Assembly (NCBI GenBank): GCA_033557835.1
Contig: JAWQRO010000441.1
Location: 1 to 38,972 of the forward strand
Length of the DNA: 38,972 nt
Origin: Helochares maculicollis
Taxonomy: Eukaryota; Arthropoda; Insecta; Coleoptera; Hydrophilidae
Direction: 5' to 3'
In this document: positions 1 to 10,300 of the stretch, in pieces
Layout of the letters: each line of letters starts with the position of its first letter
Position numbering within the stretch: position 1 is the first letter of the stretch
Position numbers and translations under genes: made by a program
The notes under the pieces: model-generated
What the model saw: only the letters and a program-made list of their open reading frames with translations
Told to the model about the DNA's origin: nothing
The model's database searches: none

Positions 1-19
1 TATATATATATATATATAC
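1..19. repeat. (TA)n microsatellite, cut by the window edge
   Basis: The first 18-19 bases are an uninterrupted TA dinucleotide run that probably continues left of the window. A second, impure TA-rich tract with TTTA interruptions lies at about 419-463. Neither has any sign of function. Confidence 0.9.
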
Positions 20-555
20 TCGTCACGATTTTAATTTAAAGAATTTGGCAGCAATTGATGCAGCTAATAAGATTGTTGCCTTGCGTACAGTTTTAATTTT
101 TATATATTATTTTATTTAAATGTAAGAGTTCTAATTATTGACTCATTTGTAGAGGAATTATGACAATATCTTTTGTATTGCATTAATCACAAATCAAATA
201 TCTTTTGTTAGTATGCAATGTCTATTGGGATAGTTTTGTAAACTGTAACTATTCAGAAGGAATTGGATATTGTAATAGGAATAATAAAAACATCAATCAA
301 TATTATCAATGCACAAACATTTTAATATAAACTTAAAAACCGTACAACAATATGAAAAATTATAGACTATTATACACATATTACTTATTATTATAACAGG
401 ATGGAAAAATCCGATTCTCACTATATTTATATATTTATTTATATATATATGTATATATTATAGATAAATAACTACCGCTTACTCACAAATATATTATATT
501 TATATATAGAGATGTAACAAACTAACACAGATAGTAGTGACATTACATAAGAAGT
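20..555. other. AT-rich non-coding sequence downstream of tob
   Basis: No open frame of useful length, no recognisable protein similarity and no RNA gene was seen. The sequence is AT-rich with TA-rich patches. It lies about 4 kb beyond the tob stop codon on the tob sense strand, so it could be distal 3' UTR or intergenic. Nothing in it decides between these. Confidence 0.5.
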
Positions 556-1184
556 AGGCCTGCACAGGACGACCCGAAGTCCTAGTAAGGGCCCAATACT
601 GTCCTGCAGCAAGATCCCTATTCTACTAATTTACCTTAGTAAAAAAGAACCATCACATTCCGTAAAGGGTCAATCCCTAATCGTAATATTAATTCATTAA
701 TTTGTTTATTAATCTTATAAGAACAAATTATTCAGTGGTTAGTTGTTAATGTAGATTTATCATACCATTCAATTATAATACCCAAGAACGAATTTTTCTG
801 CGGGACCATCTTCACTTTAATGAAGATGGCTCTGATCAGAGTCAACTTTATTTAGATAAAGATGGTCACTACTATAATAGTGCAATTTTTATCGATATAA
901 AAATGTTCCTGGCATTATCAAGGTAGTGCTAGTAAGATCGAGCCATCTTTAAGAACATGTAGGTGACCCTCGTCAGGTCAGGGCCACCCGCATCTAAAGG
1001 TAATCATTGTCACATCAGGGCCATCTTTCTTTACATGATGGGGAGGGTACTCAGGAGAGATGACTTGGACGCATGCTATGACAATTATTTTCTTGTATTT
1101 ATTGCCAATTTTTAATCAGTACTGGTGGCATGCGGCAAGTAATTCTAGACAATAAGTTTGGACCACCAAATAATTGAGACTTAT
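556..1184. repeat. Tract of serial short inverted repeats (hairpin array)
   Basis: This stretch, somewhat GC-richer than its flanks, is filled almost end to end by short inverted repeats. Examples are: a 6-bp stem at 624-629/636-641; a 9-bp stem TAATTTGTT at 698-706/722-730; CCC plus AGAA at 781-788/796-804; a perfect 9-bp stem CCATCTTCA at 806-814/821-829 with a 6-base loop; the 12-bp palindrome CTCTGATCAGAG at 830-841; CTTTAT at 846-851/856-861; CACTA at 867-871/878-882; a perfect 8-bp stem ATTTTTAT at 885-892/897-904; AAGAT at 934-938/945-949; a 9-bp stem with one mismatch at 962-970/980-988; and TTTGG at 1157-1161/1166-1170. Several abut with no spacer. The class of element is not recognised. 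It could be a fold-back transposon remnant, a structured part of a transcript or a cluster of regulatory palindromes. The structure is seen directly; any function is unknown. Confidence 0.55.
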
Positions 1185-4100
1185 CTTCATTAATAAAATT
1201 GAACTATAAACTGATTCTAGAGTGACTATATTGTTTGACAAGGTACATTAACTACTATAAACAACAAGTAAACTACAATTATATACAGATCTTAAGTAAA
1301 ATGCATTTACAATTAAGCGAGTATATAAAATAATTGAATAATCTATATATAAAACATGTACATTTTATAGCTTGTGTCAATCTGTATTAACACATTACTC
1401 TTTCAGCTGTGAAGACGACGGCCTCTTATTACTTTACTAATATCACACCAGATGTCACCTTATTTTTTGTTTGGTTCTTTAAGTGAAAGTGGGACATTTC
1501 CTTAATATGCTAATTTATTACTCACTTTTAATGGCTTTTAACATTTTGTTTTGTTTTCACATTGAGTTTCTTTTTACTTTCAATTATTTTTTTTTTACTT
1601 TGAAGTTACAGAAAACACTTCTTTATTGTAGATTCTTGTAGGTGTTAAGATTTGGTACTGCATTTTTGAAAAGTTATTATTTTTTTTATTTTGTAAGAAA
1701 TTATCATTTTTATAAGAGTGTAAAAATATTTATGAGCATTTAGTTCATGAAAATACCCCCTTTCAGGCTTAAGGAACGATCACTTAGGAACGCGTAAACG
1801 GAAAGAGAATATGTTTTGTTTATTCTTATTTCTTTTAATCAATTACAGGGTAACACTGACACCGTTTTAAATATTATCTACAACCGTCATTAGAAGGCAA
1901 ACTATCCCGTATTTTAAAAATCTTAACGCACCACTTTATCAGTGCCTTCATTATGAAAGCGTAAAAAAATAATTTTATACATCATGTGAAGAAAAATCTA
2001 CCTAATAATTTTACTAATTGTAAGTGTTGAATTAACACATTGTTTCTTCACTACATCGTGAAATAATTCGTATAACTCACTGGTACAAAGTGTTTGCTTT
2101 TTATTTTCCACAACGATTCTCAAAGTAAAATGTCAACACAATCTCGATTCCTTAATTTCTTTATGTTTAATTGAAAATGACACTTTGCACCAATACAGGA
2201 TGAAATTCTTATATGGTTTATTATACCTACCTAAATCAAAAGATACAATTGCTTAAAACTTCTACAGTTTACTCGTCATATATAATTAGCAGGTTTTAGA
2301 TGATTAAGACTGTGGTATGGAAGCCATGAGAAATTGCCATTTGGTAGATTGAAATATTATGAAAATTCTACATTTATTATTACAAATAAAATACTGCCAA
2401 CTTAAGGTTTTAATAAAATCTTTCGACAACTACAATATTTCGCTAAATGGATACACTTGTAACAAAAGATGAAGATATATGTTTTCATGTTCCATATGAA
2501 ATACAAGAATGCAATAAAGTTTTATCAGCAGTTTAAATGTTTTAAATCGAACAGGGCCATACTGTTTCATGTTCAAAAACCAAACATTATATCACTAATT
2601 AAATATCAGATCCACATAACACAACCATAAAAGAATTTCACCCAGTAGTGGATTAAACTTCAGTGTTCAGCATTCAGGTCAAATTGACAATAGAAAAATA
2701 TTTAAGAATGATTAACATCATCAGGTACATAGATAAAGTAACAAATTGCAATCAAACGATCAATTCATAACAAAATATATATTATAATATTAAAGTTAAC
2801 AACTATACAAATAAAAAGAAACATCAGTGAAAAACATAATGTAACAAAATTCAAGCAGATATAAAATAGCATTTTCTAGGAAACAAAAGTTTTAAACAAA
2901 AAATAGAACAAAATATATAGGAAGCTTTTATATGTAAAAAATACCCTTGTTGTAATTGGGTTTTCAACATGCAATACTGACTGAATTCAATGAAATTATA
3001 TCCAATTTTTCAAAAGGCTCTCACTCAACAGTTTAGAATGAATTCATCAAATTTAATCCATCGATTGTTTAATCAAAATTTAATTTAAAAATAGATAGAT
3101 TTAATTTATTATACTTATTAAAATAGAATTTATGAGCGTAAATAATAATAGTTTCGTTAGATAATAATTTTTACGGATACTCCTATTAGACAAAATAAAT
3201 TTTTCTTTGGACATTTTGCAAGTCACTATTATAAAATATAACACATATATGTACAGTATTTATCACTCTAAATATTTAAAGTTATGCTATTAATAGGATA
3301 ACAGAAATGAACATACAGGCAAAATCCGTTTAAACCACAATTGTTTACGTTTCAAAATCAAACGATACTAAACCTGCAATTTCTTTAACAATGCATCAAA
3401 TCTAGCTTCAAAGTTAGGAGGATATTAAGTTTCAAATTCGGTGCTAAATTTGATACCAACCTAGCTTTTCTACACCTGACACCTCACAATCATTCCGGCC
3501 CTCTATTAAAAGGTAATAGATTTAAATTTATTATTGACGCATAATACTCAGGGCCAGTTTAAATTATTTGTTAAACACATTTAAACAGAGTCTGTCTGTA
3601 TTCAAAATCAGATAGGTAGGTAGCCTTTTGAGGAAAATTTTTCTTTGGGCATGTCTCATTCAGTAGACACAACGACATATATATTGATATGCGAACAATT
3701 ATTGTAATAATACAATCTAAACAGAGACTAGATAATCAGTTTGAGCTCGTTATAATTTCTCTCTCTTTTTTTGTACAAAAATAAAAAATACATACGATAT
3801 AAAAATTTAGAAAAAACACTCTATTCTAATGAATACTGTAAACACCATATTTTTGTATTTACCTATAAAGTAATTTAAACACCTATTCTAGTCTAAAGTT
3901 TCATTTTTCTTATAAAAATTTATTAAGCTGGGATTTTCTCTTAAATATGTAAATGTGTAAAGATTTGATTTTTAGTTCGCGCTTTTGTCTGGAAATTTTA
4001 TGGCAAACTACATTCATTCCAATTTACATTTGCCCATTTTTACGCTCAGTGAAACAGGGAGGAAGGATTTCTTAATTGATTACACTATTATTGAGATGGT

Positions 4101-4495
4101 CTTTCCTAGTAGGAAGATTTTTCCAGAAAGGAAAAGACAATAATATTTTAAAATTTGGCTAATCGACATTAAATCCAATAGCTAATCAAGCGTAATTATT
4201 CAAATACTCAGAGATTTGTTTTCCTTTAGAGCACAAAATTTATAATAATAGGTAATACATCAGATTATTAAGGTTGCCTTGATTTATGTGGAATTGGTAT
4301 TCATCAGTACTTCAAATGATATTTTCGACAAAAATAGCCTTGTTTGCCAGTATTTAGAAATAAGTGCTATATATGTATTATCTTAAATATCCCAGCATAA
4401 TGATCATTGGTAAAAAAAAGGTAGGCATAAGTAGCTGCAGGTATCATAATGAGACGTTTTGTTATTATATTTTTTGGTGGAATTTAAGAAATGAC
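1185..4495 (-). other. tob: AT-rich region after the tob stop codon, probable 3' UTR in part
   Basis: The part nearest 4495 follows the tob stop codon on the minus strand and must include the tob 3' UTR. Many AATAAA-type hexamers (TTTATT on the plus strand, for example near 3920, 3526, 3107, 2371 and 2216) could serve as poly(A) signals, so the end of the transcript cannot be fixed. No convincing coding region was found. A short open frame on the plus strand at 4364-4558 overlaps the tob stop region and looks like chance. Confidence 0.45.
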
Positions 4496-6230
4496 TCAGT
4501 TAGCTACCAAAAGATGTTGATATTGGCTTGCGGCTGGGTATGGCCAGTTGTCTATTAGTTTGTTGTTGTCTTGTGGAGTGGGTGGAGCTGACTGTGGAGC
4601 TCCTACAGTTGCGTTGTTAGGATAAAATGGGGTAAGGGAAGTGTGTTCGAATTGTAATTTACCTGAATACAAGTCAGGGCTCAGGAACTGATTGGAAGAC
4701 GATTCAAACATAGATCTATGAGGAAATTGAGAAGGGTATGGTCCGTGCGGGAAGTAGTAAGAAGAAGGATCGGGAGATAAAGCGCGACCTCCTGGTGAAT
4801 GGTGCGGTGGCTGCTGATGGAGTTGCTGCTGCATAGCGCGTTGCTTAATGTAGTTGGAGAATTCAGTTGGTGACATTCTGGAAGAAATAAACCAACTCTT
4901 AGTCTTCCACTCTCTAATTTGTTCATGTCGTTTTTAAAAGCATTTCAAAAATTTTTATATTATACATGGTACATCTATTTGGCCAAACCATGATTGAAAA
5001 TTCATTTGAAGTACCATCATAAACAATGTCTTGATTTTAGACAATTACCAGAAGTTATAATTTACTCACACTCTTTACATATGGACATTTCATTGTTTAT
5101 TATTTGTTTAGTGTGTTTACAAATAAAATTTGTAGCCACACACATTTGTTTGCTTATACCTTTGTTTTCCTGTTTCAATCTAAATCTGTTAGTTCCCATT
5201 TCCTCTATTTTATTGTCCATGATGTTGCCATTTTTTGTATGTGTTTTCTATAGTCTATAGTTCTATATTTAATCGTATTATTTAATGCAGTACTTTGACT
5301 TACATATTGCTTATGCAATTTGGTCATTATTTCACACATCACAGTTTGCTTTGATGTAAGAATCTGTTAAATCACTCTTCATTAAACTAATATATATAAG
5401 CAATAACAAATCCTTCCTATCAATTTCAGTATTACTTTCAAACATAGAAAAGGAAACACTCACCTATTAGCTCTTTTACTGCTTGTTTTCAGTTTAGTGC
5501 TGCCAAATTTAGTCTGAGCAAAGGTGGCTGTAGTGAAGGTGAGTGGGGTTGTAGTCCTCGGGATGAAAGACGGCACGGGCGACGGTGATCCCTTGTAGGA
5601 GTTGGCCAGAGATGTAGGAGATGGTGCAGTGGATGATGATGATAGATGGTTAATGTTGTTTGAGATATTCTGATTGGCTTGGGTGACAGTCGAGTTAATC
5701 TGAGATCCTACTGCTCCAGCGGATGGCTGGGTCGTCGCTGAGTATGGGGTAATTGATTTTGGCGAAAGACTTAAGTTGCTCAAACTGCAACCCACCGATT
5801 CGATTGGCCTGAAGCATTGAGCCTCAGGGTTAAACGTTTTTGTTACCTCCCTGTCTGCCGAGTTCTCATCTTGAGGGTCAGCCTTATCACTAAACAATAC
5901 TTTCACAGCCCCCTTTTCACCAATACGATAACTAACTTCCCCAGGGTCTACCCAAACAGCTAATTCTTGAGGTAAATTTTCTAAGATGTCCTGGATAGGA
6001 ACTCCACTCTCTCTAGCTGCCCTCTCTAAGACTTTATCGATTGGATCTCCTGTCTTCAAACATCTGAAGGCAGAACCTTTGAAGGGTTTATCTGGGTACC
6101 AGTGCCCTTGGAATTTGTCTTTTAAAGCTTTTTCTAGTTCTTCCCCAAAAATATTCACTCGTCTTCGTGGAAGTTTGTTGTACAGGTACGAAATCACAAA
6201 ATTCAAAGCTACTTGCACTTCTATATGCAT
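4496..6230 (-). CDS. tob: Tob, anti-proliferative BTG/Tob family protein (two coding exons)
   Basis: The coding exons are complement(5464..6230) and complement(4496..4877), joined across a 586-bp intron (donor AATAG|GTGAGT, acceptor TTCTTCCAG|AATG) that splits an Arg codon. The predicted protein is 382 aa. The ATG at 6230-6228 is supported by an in-frame TAA at 6251-6249 and by the conserved family N-terminus (MHIEVQVALNF). Residues 1 to about 115 form the BTG/Tob domain, with box A (YLYNKLPRRRVNIFGEEL, GHWYP, KGSAFRC) and box B (LPQELAVWVDPGEVSYRIG). In this family the domain binds the CAF1/CNOT7 deadenylase. FNPEAQCFRP at residues 133-142 is a PAM2-type motif for the MLLE domain of poly(A)-binding protein. 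PLTFTTATFAQTKFGSTK near residues 229-246 matches the conserved Tob mid-region, followed by a basic SKRANR stretch at the exon junction. The second exon is Gln/Pro/Ser-rich and ends in VAN, as vertebrate Tob proteins do. The family acts in nucleus and cytoplasm in mRNA decay and growth restraint. The length is similar to vertebrate Tob1. Assignment is very secure. Confidence 0.96.
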
Positions 6231-6384
6231 TTTTGAATGGGTTCTGTTTTACTGTTTCTTTATCCTCTAAATTTACAAAATTCTTACTTGGTTTCTTTCC
6301 TCTTTGATTGTAACGGCAATTATTTTGTTAGCAATGTAGCATTTAATTTGAAAGTCGAGAGTCTTTGAAATTAAGGTACTTTAT
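6231..6384 (-). other. tob: 5' UTR part of the first tob coding exon, with a tiny upstream ORF
   Basis: A good 3' splice site (TTTTGTTTCAG|ATAAAG on the minus strand) ends at 6385, so the exon carrying the tob start codon probably begins at 6384. The 154-base leader contains an upstream ATG at 6342-6340 with its own stop at 6330-6328, making a four-codon uORF. The stop at 6251-6249 lies in frame with tob. A uORF here could reduce tob translation, but that is inference. Confidence 0.6.
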
Positions 6385-6950
6385 CTGAAACAAAAGAAAA
6401 TTGTTTAAATTATTTTGTTAGATTACTTCTTTGGATTCAATTAAAGTGCAATCAAGTGTACGATTCACTTTAACAGTTAATGTAATAGTTTAATGCTATG
6501 AGTTGTAGTTAAAACAAAGATTTTGCTTATTTGTGTAAAGATTTGATTTCTATTTGCTTTGGAGTAAAAATAAGTCCTCGTGTTTCCTAAGCGCAAATTT
6601 CAAAATGGGGAGACAACCACATGACCTTTTACAAATTTGTTGATTTATATTATTACGATTATCTCACATTTAGTTTGTTTAGCATAAAGAATCAGATGTG
6701 TACATGGCCTTGAGATGTAAACAATTAACAAAAACTTTTTATTAATTATCGCCTACATTCTAACGTGCTTAGCAGATAATTTTCTACGCAATAACTTAAC
6801 AAAATTGGAGGTTGATAAGATATATACCATTCTGTAGTGTGTGTGCAATAAAAAACAAATTATTGTGCGATGTTTGTATTTTTCCATTATTTGATCCTTT
6901 TGAGATATTTTCCAATAATTTATAGCTACCTTTAAGTAGTGCAGATATAA

Positions 6951-7369
6951 TTAACCTAGCATATCTTTGTCATGTGATAGCATTTTGACAGCTTTTTCAA
7001 GTAAATTTGTATTAACTTCATGTACTTGTACAACAATGTATTCTGATTTAGTCAATTGAAGGTCTTCATCCATTTTGGTAAATGGTAGAAAGTCAGGCAA
7101 TGTTTTAGTGCCGACCACTGCCAGTGGTATTTTATGAGACCTAATTTTTGGAAATAGGACAAATAAGAGGATTTAACGGCTATAGTAAAGGGACCAGAGG
7201 TGGGTCCACGGTTTGCGTAGACAAGTTGTCCTCGTAGTTTTCGAACAAACATCCGATCAATATCCAAGTAACGGCAAGCCAGGCAGCCCGTAACGTGACG
7301 ACAGAGATCTCTAAACTGGGTCACGCCCAAAAACATTAGCTGAAACTGACACAGATCTAAAGTCGGCAC
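6951..7369 (-). pseudogene. Unrecognised coding-like block in two overlapping frames
   Basis: On the minus strand a 105-codon open frame runs from 7369 to 7052. It overlaps a second frame, shifted by one base, open from 7172 to a stop at 6953-6951. The second frame has an ATG at 7073 giving a 40-residue C-terminal piece (starting MDEDLQLTKSEYIVV). Its residue composition is protein-like (acidic, amphipathic, ending in a plausible helix with LLEKAVKML), and the block is GC-richer than its flanks. The first frame has a Cys/His-containing part (LCRHVTGCLAC). A single frameshift in an old gene, retroelement fragment or retrocopy would explain the pattern. It could also be an alternative 5' exon of tob, lying about 0.6 kb before the coding exon acceptor. 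The family is not recognised. Confidence 0.3.
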
Positions 7370-10300
7370 GTATACTGACTGCCTTCCTTTTTATCCTTGT
7401 GACATCCTATTCAAATTATAATGGAATAGATATAAAAGTCGTTTTGATTCTTTATCAATGCAGTTCCATATTGAAGGAGAAAAGTAACACTTCCAAGCTC
7501 CTTGTAATGAATTTTTATATAAGCAAAAAAACAAAAAAGTGTAGAATTGTTGCGAGAGGAACCTAACGCTTAAAATGGAAATTTGAATCGTTTTAAGGAA
7601 GAAATTAAATTCACGAGTTCACAGGAGAAAATTAACTCTCATCGGTTCTAAATTTATTCAATAATTTTATTTTCATTTCGGGATAATGAATAATACATTA
7701 GGTTTGATGGGGGTCTCTCCGCAATTAAGCCCTAACCTTCACCTGATGTGTTATTGATTTAGCGCAGGTACCTATGTTTTGTTATAATCACATATATTTT
7801 TATAATATAACGCTTTAATAAAGCTTTTCAAGCTTAGCTGCCTAGAGCCCCGGCAATATGGACGAGCAGTCATGTTTTTATTTTATTAAATAAAGTGCCT
7901 TGCAGCACAACAGATCTTAATACATATTTTGTTCGCGTCGACTGGCCTGGCGATGTTTCAAATGGACTCATTCCTTCGCTAATAAAAATGTATGGGCTGA
8001 TAGTCCTGGATCAAATTGAAGTAGCGCAGCGTTTGCAGTGCCGCATTTAGCATGTCCTCTGAAACAAATCCGCAGTTTTGTTTTATAATCGTGGAAATAA
8101 ATGTTTTGTAGCTACTGTATGTTCTCTGTATGGACATGATACGCTATCAAAAATAATGGAGGGCTTAGAAGTCGTTTACATTACTTTTGCTATCACGTTT
8201 GTGATCAAGCAATAGCTCAAAAATCGTTCAAGCTACGATGATGAAATTTGCCATGAGTACAATCTTAAAGATGCTGCATATATTTTGAACATATGTTAAT
8301 AACTAACAGACATGTTTAATAACATTGGACATGCATTTTTATGTCTTTATTTCATTTAATTTAATTTCATACATTAAAATAATTATCAACCGCCTTATCA
8401 AATTACGCTAGGAGTTTAGGCATAGGAACTCTATGATTTTATCTATCTATTTAAATTTATAAAATGGATTCATTGTCGTTAAGATTTTTTTAGGTTTCAC
8501 TACTTAATTCTCGTAGATGATAATTAATTTTTCTTACCTTGTAAGAACTCATTTATCATGCAACAATGATTCAATTATTGTAGCCGCAAGGTTCAGCCAC
8601 ATTTTAACAAATTAATAACTCTCGATTAAATGATAAATTTCCTATTATAAATGAGCATTAGCATTATTAAGCAATGTTGGCGCGATCTCTCCGCAACCTT
8701 CTTACATTATCATTGATTTGTATGGTAAAGTCAATCTAATTAGTAGATCGTTTTCCGAGGGCAGTAACGCGGCGAGCTTTATGAATTTTATGTGCAGTAA
8801 ATAATTTCAAAACTGTTTTTCCTAATTTAAAATACTCTACCTAAGAAATTATTCATAAAGAACCCTTCATAATCAACATTAATAGGATATTTCTGGATCA
8901 TGAAAACTATACAAATTGTATAATCAGCATAAGAATGGTTTCATAAGAAATCTCGTTATTTTGCTGCTCTTTCCCTGTTACTGGTCCTGTGCTGCTGTGT
9001 CATTTATTTATCTGTAGGTTACCAATTGAAGCCAAAAGAAGCAAAAAATCAATACAGTAATCAATATTTTGATAAAGAACATTATTTTAAGTAAACTTAA
9101 TAAAATATAAAAATAGAATTTGAAAGCAGTGTCTTGAATATAGGTGAACGGAAGCCCCGATATAAATTAATGTCCCTAAAATCTTTTCTTGGTTTTCTCG
9201 CGTACAAAAATAATTAAAATTATAGTTTTCGGAGTGTAGAATTATTTAAGCAGTACGATTTATTTGCAATAATGATAGAAAAAAGTATTTTATATTATGA
9301 AGGAAACAAACGTAAATGTTCGTCTGAATCCAGAAAAAAACACTGTTGTTACATTTAATGCAATTAAAACATTTGTGGTAGTTATACTGTTGGGGGGGTA
9401 TACAATGAAAGGTTACAAATGGAACATTTATTTAGCATAACTTTCAAATTTATTCGGCTTATAGAAAAACTTTTGAGAATATCATATTTACTTTATTGGA
9501 CCCTTGTTTAATTATTATTTGGCATTTGAAATGAAAAGAAGAAAGTTGGTATGATATCACAGATTCATGATGCCAGCATTATAGTTGCTGATAAAAAGAC
9601 TAGAGATTAAAAAGATACTATTAAATCAAACTGCATTAACGACTTTAATAAATATATGAAAAATGTAAGTTTTGGGACAACCAATACATTTCCCATTGCG
9701 GCGAAAAATTTGCCAGCTGCATAAACATACGACGTTATACGTAGATACGTAGAATCGCAAGTTTTAGATCAAATTTTGGCACCTATATTTGCCGGTTTTA
9801 CATTCAAATTTGTTTGACATTATTATCATTACTCTATAAAATATACTTGAACAAAATGGCAAAAATTAAGAGTTTGAGATTAAACATTTAGGCCATTAAT
9901 TTTATAAAATCAAAAATTAAGAATTTAGTATTTTAGTATTAAAGAATCGACACTTGCAATCGAGATTGCAATCATCAATACATTAATATTTCAAGATTTG
10001 AAGCTGATTTCACTTATGTGTGCTATTTAAAAATAGAGACATCAGTTATACTTTTAATCGTGTATTAGTTATAAAGACCTTTTCTGCGGAAGTCTTTGGC
10101 TACTCATAGACTATTATAGTTTTCAGTTAATACTTCTTAAATTGTACAAAACGTTATAAACAGCTCTAGGTTTCCAAGGGTTTAATCGTAGTTACAAAGA
10201 TGACAGTTTTTTCGCATCTCACTTAGTTTATTCAATTAATTGTGAAAATTGTAGGACATCTATTGAAAAATAACAACTTTATAATTACTTAAAAAAAGTG

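Noticed and set aside
4681..4926. 81-codon minus-strand frame
   Set aside because: It overlaps the second tob exon and its acceptor in another frame; the tob frame is clearly the coding one.
4994..5260. 88-codon plus-strand frame inside the tob intron
   Set aside because: Hydrophobic, Leu/Ile/Phe-rich composition typical of chance frames in AT-rich intron sequence.
5460..5463. tob ending at an in-frame stop at 5460-5462 without a second exon
   Set aside because: A strong GTGAGT donor at 5463 and an in-phase second exon ending in the conserved VAN tail show that the frame continues after splicing.
5986..6270. 94-codon plus-strand frame
   Set aside because: It is antisense to the conserved BTG/Tob domain exon and has no similarity of its own.
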